DNA from: Bacteroidales bacterium
Lineage (GTDB): Bacteria > Bacteroidota > Bacteroidia > Bacteroidales > UBA10428
DNA: 17,172 nucleotides
Assembly (NCBI GenBank): GCA_016935595.1
Contig: JAFGQQ010000359.1
Span: 1 to 17,172 of the forward strand
Reading direction: 5' to 3'
Positions 1 to 7,349 of this stretch are shown one piece after another. Positions within the stretch are counted from its first letter, which is position 1. Every line of letters begins with the position of its first letter. Made by a program: the position numbers and the translations under genes. Below the pieces are notes generated by a model. That model saw nothing but the letters and a program-made list of their open reading frames with translations. It was not told the origin of the DNA and did not search any database.

Positions 1-20
1 GTTCCACTCCGTTCTTTAAT

Positions 21-28
21 TATATTTG
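21..28 (+). promoter_or_regulatory. Candidate Bacteroidota -7 promoter element
   Basis: The octamer TATATTTG matches the Bacteroidota sigma-ABfr -7 consensus TAnnTTTG exactly. Transcription from it would start near base 35 and give a leader of about 100 bases before the regulator gene at 138. The matching -33 TTG would fall at or just before the window edge, so it cannot be checked. In AT-rich DNA such an octamer can arise by chance. Confidence 0.3.
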
Positions 29-88
29 TCAATAGACACTTAAAGATTCTGAAAACATTTTTCAAAAAAGTTCGTAAGAAAACAATAA

Positions 89-109
89 TTGAGTATATTT
101 ACTACTCAA
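89..109. promoter_or_regulatory. Inverted repeat upstream of the regulator gene (candidate operator)
   Basis: TTGAGTA at 89-95 and TACTCAA at 103-109 form a perfect 7-base inverted repeat with a 7-base AT-rich spacer. It lies 28 bases before the ATG of the winged-helix gene. A dyad of this size suits a dimeric winged-helix protein acting on its own promoter, which is inference. It could also be a weak hairpin in the leader RNA. No run of T follows, so it is not an intrinsic terminator. Confidence 0.3.
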
Positions 110-137
110 AATCAATAACGAAAATCTACCCGGCAGT

Positions 138-671
138 ATGCTGGACACGCTGATCACATCCAAAACCAGGGTAAAGCTGCTGATGAAATTCTTCCTCAAC
201 AGCAATTCGTCATCTTATTTACGGGGACTTGAAAGCGAATTCGGCGAATCATCCAACGCCATCCGCATGGAGCTGAACCGTTTTGAGAAAGCCAACCTGA
301 TCACCTCAGTCAGCAAGGGAAACCGCAAATATTTCAGCGCGAACAAAGAGCACCCCCTGTACCACGACATCCACAACATCTTACTCAAACACATCGGCAT
401 TGACCAGGTCATTGATAAGGTAGTGAATAAGCTGGGCGATGTACAGGAAGTATACCTTGTGGGTGACTTTGCCAAAGGATGCGACAGCAGGATCATCGAC
501 CTGATATTTGTAGGAAAAACCATTGACAAAGCATACCTGATGCGGCTGGTTGACAAATGCGAAAAACTGATCAAACGCAAGATCCGGTATCTTGTGTTTG
601 ACGATAAAAATATAAAGGATTTCCTGAAGGATTATCAACCGGAAGAGATCCTGCTTTTATTTAAGCAGTGA
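138..671 (+). CDS. Winged-helix regulator with degenerate nucleotidyltransferase-like domain
   Basis: This 177-residue protein probably regulates the locus. Residues 1-75 read as an ArsR/MarR-like winged helix: TSKTRVKLLMKFF starts the first helix, ESSNAIRMELNRFEKANLI gives the recognition helix region, and GNRKYFSAN the wing. Residues about 80-177 resemble a minimal nucleotidyltransferase fold. The stretch YLVGDFAKGCDSRIIDLIFVG (106-126) sits where active enzymes have G-S followed by a D-x-D pair. Here the serine is Asp and only one aspartate of the pair remains, so catalysis is unlikely and a ligand-sensing or structural role is more plausible. From memory, proteins of this type are common as the first gene of Bacteroidota polysaccharide loci. 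The ATG at 138 is the first in-frame start and places the helix-turn-helix normally. The gene is much richer in GC than the rest of the locus, so it may belong to the older genomic backbone. Confidence 0.8.
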   Translation: MLDTLITSKTRVKLLMKFFLNSNSSSYLRGLESEFGESSNAIRMELNRFEKANLITSVSKGNRKYFSANKEHPLYHDIHNILLKHIGIDQVIDKVVNKLGDVQEVYLVGDFAKGCDSRIIDLIFVGKTIDKAYLMRLVDKCEKLIKRKIRYLVFDDKNIKDFLKDYQPEEILLLFKQ

Positions 672-866
672 GCTTACATAAGATTATTCTTTTAATTCCT
701 TTTCAGGCATTTGCACAATTGCAAGTGTGACTGAGGAAGCGGAGCTGTAATAATGAATCAAATAAGGTAGAAAGATGTTATTTCATAAAGCAGAAGATAA
801 TTGATACTGGCCTTAAAGTAAAATCATGTATGGGAAATACAGTTAATAGTTTTATTTGGTAAGCTA
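672..866. other. Intergenic gap between regulator and polysaccharide genes
   Basis: This 195-base gap separates the GC-rich regulator from the flippase gene that opens the main block. I see no convincing coding frame, no hairpin followed by T residues, and no full promoter. A near match to the -7 element, TTTATTTG at 851-858, sits nine bases before the flippase ATG but lacks a TTG at the expected distance upstream. A promoter for the operon probably lies in this gap or before the regulator, but I cannot place it. Confidence 0.4.
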
Positions 867-2345
867 ATGTCCTCAGACCTTAAGCAAAAAACAGTCAGCG
901 GACTTGCCTGGAGTTTTGTGGATAATATTGCCACACATGGCATTACTTTTATCGTTGGGATTATTCTTGCCCGGCTATTGACTCCTGAAGAGTTTGGTCT
1001 GATAGGCATGATCACAATTTTCATAGCTATTTCCACCTCTTTTATAAACAGTGGTTTTAGTGCCGCGTTAATCAGGAAAATTGATTGTACTGACAGGGAC
1101 TATTCTACTGTTTTTTATTTTAATCTTGCAACAGGAATTCTCTTTTATTTAATATTGTTTTTTTCTTCCTCCGCAATAAGCAGGTTCTTTAATGAACCTC
1201 AGCTATTTGGAATTATCCGGCTATTGGCAGTTGTTCTTATTATTGATTCTCTTACCATTATCCAAAGAACAATTTTAACTAAAAGGATAGATTTTAAATT
1301 GCAAACAAAGATTTCGGTAATTGCAGCCATAACTTCCGGTACGATAGCCATAATAATGGCTATCAGAGGATTTGGCGTATGGAGCCTGGTTATAAGACAA
1401 ATTAGCCGCCAGGCAATAAACTCATTTCTTTTATGGCTTTGGAACCGTTGGAAGCCTTTATTGGTTTTCAGTGTGAGTTCCTTTAAAGAACTTTTTTCAT
1501 TTGGATCCAAATTATTAGCAAGCGGACTTATAGATACTGTTTACAGGAATATATATTACCTGGTAATCGGGAAATTTTTTTCAGCTCAGGAATTAGGCTT
1601 TTATACACGGGCGGATACATTTAAAAACCTGCCTTCACAAAATCTTAATACAGTAATTAGTCAGGTGAGCTATCCGGTATTATCCAGTATTCAAGATGAT
1701 ATTCCAAGGTTGAAAACGAACTATCAGAGACTTATACGCACGACCATGTTAATTACCTTTGTACTGATGCTTGGAATGGCGGCAGTGGCAAAACCCATGA
1801 TCATTGCACTGATAGGAGAAAAGTGGCTTCCATCGGTAGTTTATCTTCAAATGCTTTGTTTTGTCGGGATGTTTTACCCGTTACACGCTTTAAATTTGAA
1901 TATGCTTCAGGTACAAGGCCGTTCTGATTTATTCCTGAAACTCGAAATAATAAAAAAAATACTGGTTATACCTGCCATTATTATTGGTATCATCTGGGGT
2001 GTAAAAATTATGATTGCCGGTATGATGGTAAATACAATTATTGCCTATTATCTGAACAGTTACTGGAGTGGCCGTTCCATTGGATATTCTTTAAAACAAC
2101 AAGTGAAAGATATATTGCCTTCATTTATTCTGGCTGCTTCGGTTAGTGTTGCAATATTTATATTGGGTTATATGTTACCAGTTAATCCCTGGGTAAAATT
2201 GATCATACAAGTTCTTGCAGGGGCATTATTTACTATTGTAATTTGCGAAGTGATTAAGTTTAGGGATTATTTCTATATAAAAGGAATTATCTTGGAAAAA
2301 GTAGAATCAATCAAAAAGAAAAATACTAAGGATTCTTCAAATTGA
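867..2345 (+). CDS. wzx: Wzx-type polysaccharide repeat-unit flippase (MOP superfamily)
   Basis: This integral inner-membrane protein of 492 residues probably moves undecaprenyl-pyrophosphate-linked repeat units from the cytoplasmic to the periplasmic face. The N-terminus, KQKTVSGLAWSFVDN followed by ARLLTPEEFGLIGM (about 6-50), is the typical opening of the WzxC/TuaB-like branch of the MOP exporters. About a dozen or more hydrophobic segments are spread over the whole length, for example 72-105, 148-170, 290-315, 355-385 and 410-465. The C-terminus is short, Lys-rich and cytoplasmic. The length is normal for the family. It is the first gene of the packed block, and the aminotransferase follows after 23 bases, consistent with co-transcription. 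The presence of Wzx and a Wzy-like protein (14436-15725) argues for a Wzy-dependent pathway. The substrate cannot be read from sequence. Confidence 0.88.
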   Translation: MSSDLKQKTVSGLAWSFVDNIATHGITFIVGIILARLLTPEEFGLIGMITIFIAISTSFINSGFSAALIRKIDCTDRDYSTVFYFNLATGILFYLILFFSSSAISRFFNEPQLFGIIRLLAVVLIIDSLTIIQRTILTKRIDFKLQTKISVIAAITSGTIAIIMAIRGFGVWSLVIRQISRQAINSFLLWLWNRWKPLLVFSVSSFKELFSFGSKLLASGLIDTVYRNIYYLVIGKFFSAQELGFYTRADTFKNLPSQNLNTVISQVSYPVLSSIQDDIPRLKTNYQRLIRTTMLITFVLMLGMAAVAKPMIIALIGEKWLPSVVYLQMLCFVGMFYPLHALNLNMLQVQGRSDLFLKLEIIKKILVIPAIIIGIIWGVKIMIAGMMVNTIIAYYLNSYWSGRSIGYSLKQQVKDILPSFILAASVSVAIFILGYMLPVNPWVKLIIQVLAGALFTIVICEVIKFRDYFYIKGIILEKVESIKKKNTKDSSN

Positions 2346-2368
2346 AGTAAGAAAAAATCAGACCTATT

Positions 2369-3484
2369 ATGGATAAAAAAGAAAATAAAATATTTGTTAC
2401 ACAACCATCATTACCGGATTTGCATGAATTCATGCCATACCTGGAAAGCATATGGCAAAGCAAACAACTTACAAATAATGGTCCTTACCATCAGCAGCTC
2501 GAAAAAGAAATGGCTGATTTCCTGGGAGTTAAACATATTTCTTTATTTGCCAATGGTACGCTTGCGTTACTTACGGCGTTACAAGTACTGAGAGTTACCG
2601 GTGAAGTGATTACCACACCATATAGCTTTGTTGCCACAACTCATGCTTTATGGTGGAACAAAATTAAACCGGTTTTTGTAGATATCGAGCCAACCTATTG
2701 CAACATGGATCCAGAGAAAATTGAAGCAGCCATTACTCCGCAGACTACAGCCATTCTCCCCGTGCATGTTTATGGTAATCCATGTTATGTGGATCGCATA
2801 CAGGAAATTGCAGACACTTATGGCTTAAAAGTTATTTATGATGCAGCGCATGCGTTTGGAATTAACCTGAATGGCACTTCCGTTTTGAATTACGGCGATC
2901 TTTCCACATTGAGTTTTCATGCCACGAAGCCTTTTACAACAATGGAAGGCGGTGCCATTGTTTGTCATGATGAAAAAACCAAACAGCGGATCGATTACCT
3001 TAAAAATTTTGGTTTTGCAGGTGAAACAAAGGTTATGGCCCCGGGGATTAACTCCAAAATGAATGAAATGCAGGCTGCGTTGGGATTACTTCAGCTTAAA
3101 CATCATAAAGAAAATATTGAGAAAAGAAAAAAAATAGCAAAAATATATAGATCGGAGTTAAAACAAATAAAAGGTATTTCATTATTAGCTGATTATCCGT
3201 GGTTAGACGATTATAATTATATCTACTTCCCAATTTTTATTGATGGAAAACACTATGGTAAGAGCAGGGATGAGCTTTATCTTCACCTTAAAGGACACAA
3301 TATATTCGGTAGAAGATATTTTTATCCTTTAATAAGTGATTTTCCTACCTACAGAGGATTAGCTTCAGCAAAAAAAGAAAATCTGGCAATAGCTAAAGAT
3401 ATTTCAGAGAAAGTGATTTGCTTGCCAATTTATCCTGATTTAGATGAAGGAGTGGTTGAAAAAATCATAAAATCAATAAGCTAA
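2369..3484 (+). CDS. DegT/DnrJ/EryC1/StrS sugar aminotransferase (VioA-like)
   Basis: This is a PLP-dependent enzyme of 371 residues, predicted to transfer an amino group (usually from glutamate) to a nucleotide-linked 4-keto-6-deoxyhexose. Visible landmarks are FANGTLALLTAL (60-71) for the cofactor phosphate, ITTPYSFVAT (81-90), VIYDAAHAFG (155-164) with the PLP-contacting Asp158, and FHATKPFTTMEGG (183-195) with the Schiff-base Lys187. GINSKMNEMQAALGLLQL further on is also typical. The opening (VTQPSLPDLHEFMPYLESIW and LTNNGPYHQQLE) recalls VioA, the dTDP-4-amino-4,6-dideoxyglucose-forming enzyme; this subfamily call is from memory and less certain than the family. The WbqC gene follows after only two bases. 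Genes to supply a dTDP-4-keto sugar (RmlA/RmlB) are not in the window and presumably lie elsewhere. Confidence 0.88.
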   Translation: MDKKENKIFVTQPSLPDLHEFMPYLESIWQSKQLTNNGPYHQQLEKEMADFLGVKHISLFANGTLALLTALQVLRVTGEVITTPYSFVATTHALWWNKIKPVFVDIEPTYCNMDPEKIEAAITPQTTAILPVHVYGNPCYVDRIQEIADTYGLKVIYDAAHAFGINLNGTSVLNYGDLSTLSFHATKPFTTMEGGAIVCHDEKTKQRIDYLKNFGFAGETKVMAPGINSKMNEMQAALGLLQLKHHKENIEKRKKIAKIYRSELKQIKGISLLADYPWLDDYNYIYFPIFIDGKHYGKSRDELYLHLKGHNIFGRRYFYPLISDFPTYRGLASAKKENLAIAKDISEKVICLPIYPDLDEGVVEKIIKSIS

Positions 3485-3486
3485 CT

Positions 3487-4215
3487 ATGCGACTTGCTAT
3501 TATGCAGCCATATTTTCTCCCTTATCTGGGGTATTTTGCGTTAATAAAATATACCGATTATTTTGTTGTCTTTGATACTCCACAATTTATAAGGCATGGT
3601 TGGATTGAAAGGAATAGAATTTTAAAGCCTCAGGAAGGATGGCAGTATATTAAAGTACCACTTGAAAAACATAGTAGAGAGACTTCTATTAAGGATATAA
3701 GAATTAATAATTCACTACCGTGGAGAGAAAAAATATTAGCACAATTGACGCATTACAAGAGAAAAGCCAAGTACTTTAATATTGTAATTGACTTGGTCAA
3801 TGACATTATTAGTCTTAAAACTGATTCAATAACTGAATTAAATACTTATGGGCTAGAGAAAGTAAGCAATTATCTCGGCATTGATTTTAAATATTCCATA
3901 TTCTCAAAAATGGGATTAAATATTCAGGAAATACAGGCTCCCGATGACTGGGCGTTAAGTATTTCAAAAGAACTTAATGCAACTGAGTATATAAATCCAA
4001 TAGGAGGAAGAGACTTTTTTGATACTATTAAGTATGAAAAATCGGGTATAAATTTAAATTTCCTGGATATAAAGCTTAATAAATATAACCAACATAGAAA
4101 TAATTTTGAAGCAGGTTTATCAATAGTTGATGTGATGTTTTTTAATTCCCCGGATAGTATTTATAAAATGCTTGATGATTATGAGCTTAAATATACCCAT
4201 CGGCGGTTATTTTGA
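3487..4215 (+). CDS. WbqC-family protein
   Basis: This is a 242-residue cytoplasmic protein of the WbqC family, which is found mainly in O-antigen and capsule loci. The diagnostic N-terminus is present: AIMQPYFLPYLGYFALI (4-20), then Asp24, VFDTPQFIRHGWIERNRI (28-45), and GWQYIKVPLEKH (51-62). The length is normal for the family and there is no signal peptide or membrane segment. To my knowledge the biochemical role is not settled. Its position directly after a sugar aminotransferase and before a PLP-fold protein and an ATP-grasp ligase suggests work on the amino group of the amino sugar, for example N-acylation or transfer of an amino acid; this is inference. The next gene begins inside its last codons. 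Confidence 0.85.
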   Translation: MRLAIMQPYFLPYLGYFALIKYTDYFVVFDTPQFIRHGWIERNRILKPQEGWQYIKVPLEKHSRETSIKDIRINNSLPWREKILAQLTHYKRKAKYFNIVIDLVNDIISLKTDSITELNTYGLEKVSNYLGIDFKYSIFSKMGLNIQEIQAPDDWALSISKELNATEYINPIGGRDFFDTIKYEKSGINLNFLDIKLNKYNQHRNNFEAGLSIVDVMFFNSPDSIYKMLDDYELKYTHRRLF

Positions 4216-5149
4216 ACTAGAATTAACTAACGGCGAGGAATACCATAAGGATTCAATTAGGCTAAACACAGGAAGAAACGCTTTCGAATATATTCTGAGG
4301 ACGAAGAATATCTCTAAAATATTTTTACCTTATTACACATGTGATGTTGTCCTTGAACCTGTAGATAAACTTAGAATTAAGTCTGAATTTTATCATATTA
4401 ATGAAAAACTTGAACCAGTATTTAATTATGACTCCCTAAAAGAAGAGGATTATTTTTTATATACTAATTACTTCGGGATAAAAGATGATTTCATTAATAG
4501 GTTATCAAATAAAGTATCTCATTTGATAATTGATAATGCACAGGCATTTTATTCAAAACCAGTTCGTGGGGCTGATACGTTTTATTCTCCTCGCAAATTT
4601 TTTGGGGTGCCTGATGGTGGATATCTTTATACGGATCGGATTCTAGATACTAACACTGAGATTGATATTTCAAAAGAACGTTTTGGTCATTTAATTGGCA
4701 GAATAGAAGATGGGGCTGAGGGATCTTATCCAATATTCAAAAAAAATGATCAAAAGCTAAACAATCAGCCAATTAGGAGAATGTCGAATATAACACAACG
4801 TCTTTTGAAAAATATTGACTATAAAAATGTAGCATTAAGAAGACGCAAAAATTTCAATTATTTGCATCAGTTCTTACAATATGATAATCTTTTAAATATT
4901 AACTGTGAATCGGATATTGTACCCATGGTATATCCATTTCATGTTGTAAATGGATCAAAATTACGAAGTAAGTTGTTAAGTGATAAAATATTTACAGCTT
5001 TATACTGGCCTAATGTTATTAATAGTCTAGATAAAGAATGGGTTGAATATGAATTGTCAGATCAGATTGTTTCTTTACCAATTGATCAAAGGTATGATTT
5101 AAATGAAATGGTGTTTATCTTAGAAAGGATCAAAGAATCCGATGGTTAA
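4181..5149 (+). CDS. Divergent DegT-like PLP-fold protein of unknown function
   Basis: This protein of about 322 residues has no clear named relative, but it lines up block by block with the aminotransferase at 2369-3484. LNTGRNAFEYIL corresponds to the phosphate-binding region, PYYTCDV to TPYSFVA, YTNYFGI to PVHVYGN, IIDNAQAF to VIYDAAHAF, and YSPRKFFGVPDGG to HATKPFTTMEGG. Counting from this start, the PLP-contacting aspartate is Asp118 and the Schiff-base lysine is Lys139; both are retained, so PLP binding and possibly catalysis are plausible. It is shorter than a typical DegT enzyme (about 370). I chose the ATG at 4181 (MSLNIPIGGYFELEL) because GGYFELEL looks like the family start; in-frame alternatives are ATG 4175 and TTG 4172. 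It overlaps the WbqC gene by 35 bases and the ATP-grasp gene by 8. It could be an aminotransferase, a different PLP enzyme or a non-catalytic partner. Confidence 0.75.
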   Translation: MSLNIPIGGYFELELTNGEEYHKDSIRLNTGRNAFEYILRTKNISKIFLPYYTCDVVLEPVDKLRIKSEFYHINEKLEPVFNYDSLKEEDYFLYTNYFGIKDDFINRLSNKVSHLIIDNAQAFYSKPVRGADTFYSPRKFFGVPDGGYLYTDRILDTNTEIDISKERFGHLIGRIEDGAEGSYPIFKKNDQKLNNQPIRRMSNITQRLLKNIDYKNVALRRRKNFNYLHQFLQYDNLLNINCESDIVPMVYPFHVVNGSKLRSKLLSDKIFTALYWPNVINSLDKEWVEYELSDQIVSLPIDQRYDLNEMVFILERIKESDG

Positions 5150-6425
5150 TTTATCCGGCAAAAAATTATTGATACTAGGGGGAATTGCTTTATTAAAAGA
5201 AATCGTTACCCACGCAAAAAACCTGGGTCTTTGTGTTTATGTTACGGATTACTTGCCTGATTCTCCTGCAAAAAAAGAGGCCGATAAGAGTTTTATGGTT
5301 AGTACAACAGATGTAGATGGATTAAGTTATTTAGTAAAAGCGGAGAAGGTTGACGGTATATTAACGGGATTCGTTGATATGCTTCTTCCTTATTATCAAC
5401 AAGTCTGTGAAAAGACAGATAGGCCTTGTTACGGTACTAGGAAACAATTCAATGTTTTTACTAACAAATATGAATTTAAAAATTTATGTAGAAAATTTAA
5501 TATCCCAGTTGTAGAAGAATATGAAATAAATCATCCTCTTAGTTTAATTGAGTTATCTAAGCTGAATTATCCAGTTATTCTAAAGCCGGCAGATAATAGT
5601 GGAGGAAGAGGGATTGTCATATGCAATAACCCATCAGATTTAATTGACAACTTTGAAAAAGTACTATCCTTTTCTCCTACGAGCAAAATTTTAGTTGAAC
5701 CACATGTAAATGCAAAGGAGGTTACTATATTTTATTTTGTACAAGATGGTAGAATTTACCTCACTGCGATGGGTGATAGGCATGTTAAGCACTTCAATAA
5801 TAAAATTATACCCTTACCAGTAGCATATTCTTTTCCTTCGATACATTTGGAAAATTTTCAAAGCTCTTTACATCAGAAAGTTGTTAACATGCTAAGATCT
5901 ATTGGAATAAAGAATGGTATGATATTCATTCAGTCTTTTGTTTTGAAAAATGAATGTGTATTTTATGAAATAGGGTACAGACTAACGGGTTCTTTGGAGT
6001 ATAAGATCATTAACCATGCCTCAGACTTCAACCCAATGGATTTAATGATACAACATGCGGTAACTGGTTCTACAGATGGTATAGATATTGAAGAATTGGT
6101 TAACCCCAGATTTAGTTTTTTTTACTGTAACATCACCTTTCTTATAAAGCCTGGTACAATTGGTATAATTAGAGGTAAGGAAGAAATTTTAGCTATGGAA
6201 AATGTATTGGATGTTTTTATTTCATATTCAGTAGGTGATGTAATTAATGACAATGTTATAGGTACACTTGCACAGGTTATTGCCAGGGTTTTTGCATATT
6301 CTGATACTATAATGGGGTTGGCCGATATTATGAATAGAATTCAAAGTATTTTCAAGGTAGAATCTACTGAAGGAGAAAATCTACTTCTATCACCATTTAA
6401 TACTGGTGAATTATTCGATAGTTAA
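5142..6425 (+). CDS. ATP-grasp ligase (carbamoyl-phosphate-synthase-like)
   Basis: This 427-residue cytoplasmic enzyme is predicted to activate a carboxylate as an acyl phosphate using ATP and join it to an amine or other nucleophile. Residues 6-110 form the pre-ATP-grasp Rossmann-like part (KKLLILGGIALLKEIV, then VYVTDYLPDSPAKKEAD). The grasp fold shows VILKPADNSGGRGI (145-158) with Lys148 and the Gly-rich loop, ILVEPHVNAKEVTI (183-196) with Glu186, and FYEIGYRLTGS (274-284), whose Glu276 and Arg280 match the usual metal and phosphate ligands. The usual Asn between them is Gly, as in some amino-acid ligases of this superfamily. It overlaps the previous gene by 8 bases and the SDR gene follows after 12. 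Ligation of an amino acid or short acid to the amino sugar made by the upstream aminotransferase is the natural inference. The substrate is not predictable. Confidence 0.82.
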   Translation: MVNLSGKKLLILGGIALLKEIVTHAKNLGLCVYVTDYLPDSPAKKEADKSFMVSTTDVDGLSYLVKAEKVDGILTGFVDMLLPYYQQVCEKTDRPCYGTRKQFNVFTNKYEFKNLCRKFNIPVVEEYEINHPLSLIELSKLNYPVILKPADNSGGRGIVICNNPSDLIDNFEKVLSFSPTSKILVEPHVNAKEVTIFYFVQDGRIYLTAMGDRHVKHFNNKIIPLPVAYSFPSIHLENFQSSLHQKVVNMLRSIGIKNGMIFIQSFVLKNECVFYEIGYRLTGSLEYKIINHASDFNPMDLMIQHAVTGSTDGIDIEELVNPRFSFFYCNITFLIKPGTIGIIRGKEEILAMENVLDVFISYSVGDVINDNVIGTLAQVIARVFAYSDTIMGLADIMNRIQSIFKVESTEGENLLLSPFNTGELFDS

Positions 6426-6437
6426 AACTGATTTTGG

Positions 6438-7349
6438 ATGAAAACCATTTTAATTACAGGAGCCGGAGGTTATTTGGGGAGCAATCTAATAGAACAATTA
6501 TCAAAAGAGGATAAATATCAAATATTTGCTTTTGATCTGTTCAAAGAAAAATTGAAAGATCAATTTAAGCATATTCGAAATATAGAATTTTTTGATAGTA
6601 TAGATTTGGACTTAGGAAGTATACCTTTTAATGAAACTGATGTAATAATTCACCTGGCATTTGCGAGAGCTCATAAAGGTGAAATAGAAATTGCCAAATC
6701 TTTAGTTTTTACGGATAAATTTTTTAATGAAGTTTGGAGGTATAAAATTCCTGCACTAATTAATATTTCAACACAAGAAGTATATGGGAATAAGTATTCT
6801 CCTTCATGGCACGAAACTTTAATACCGGCTCCAAACACATTATATGGCTTAGCTAAGTTTTCAAGTGAAATTCTTGCAAAAAATTTGAATAGCCAAGGAC
6901 ATACAGATGCAACTAGTTTAAGATTAGCAGGAGTAATTGGGCAAGATACAGATTCGCGTTTAGTATCGAGATTTGTTGATAATGTTTTAAAAGGGCTCAC
7001 AATAAAAATAATGGGCGGGGGACAGTTGCTTTCGCAAATTGATGTAAGGGATGCAGTTTCAGGGATTGCTTCATTACTCAGAATACCATCTTCAGTTTGG
7101 AAAAGTACTTACAATTTAGGCTATATAAGAAGCTATTCTATTTTTGAAATTGTTGAATTAGTTATAGAGAAGGCAACCCTTTTTGGATTAAAGAATATAA
7201 AAGTGGTACAAGAGAATTCGGATATCGAGTTGAATGCAGTAATGGATTCAACATTATTTTATACGGATACGCACTGGCAACCAAAATATAGTATGGGATC
7301 TACAATAGAGTCAATTTTTGAATATAAAATTAATTCAAATTTAAAGTAA
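6438..7349 (+). CDS. NAD-dependent epimerase/dehydratase (extended SDR family)
   Basis: This 303-residue protein is predicted to oxidise, reduce, epimerise or dehydrate a nucleotide sugar or a related acyl precursor. The dinucleotide-binding motif TGAGGYLG (7-14) has the TGxxGxxG pattern. DVIIHLAFARAH (68-79) is the usual strand 4 segment. NISTQEVYG (109-117) carries the Ser/Thr of the active site and YGLAKFSSE (136-144) the Tyr136-x3-Lys140 pair. The motif LRLAGVIGQ and the C-terminal substrate-binding half are typical of extended SDRs, and all catalytic residues are present. It lies 12 bases after the ATP-grasp gene and its stop shares one base with the next ATG, so it is firmly part of the operon. 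Which sugar it acts on, or whether it acts on a sugar at all, cannot be told. Confidence 0.85.
   Translation: MKTILITGAGGYLGSNLIEQLSKEDKYQIFAFDLFKEKLKDQFKHIRNIEFFDSIDLDLGSIPFNETDVIIHLAFARAHKGEIEIAKSLVFTDKFFNEVWRYKIPALINISTQEVYGNKYSPSWHETLIPAPNTLYGLAKFSSEILAKNLNSQGHTDATSLRLAGVIGQDTDSRLVSRFVDNVLKGLTIKIMGGGQLLSQIDVRDAVSGIASLLRIPSSVWKSTYNLGYIRSYSIFEIVELVIEKATLFGLKNIKVVQENSDIELNAVMDSTLFYTDTHWQPKYSMGSTIESIFEYKINSNLK

Noticed and set aside
215..638. Open frames on the - strand inside the regulator gene
   Set aside because: They are antisense shadows of a well-supported coding sequence and show no recognisable motif.
851..858. TTTATTTG as a -7 promoter element for the flippase gene
   Set aside because: It has one mismatch to TAnnTTTG and no TTG at about 19 bases upstream.
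2394..2591. Short + strand frame inside the aminotransferase gene
   Set aside because: It lies in another frame of a gene whose catalytic motifs are clear, and its translation has no family features.
4172..4180. TTG 4172 or ATG 4175 as the start of the PLP-fold gene
   Set aside because: They add only two or three residues before MSLNIPIGGYFELEL and increase the overlap with WbqC; they remain possible but are less economical.
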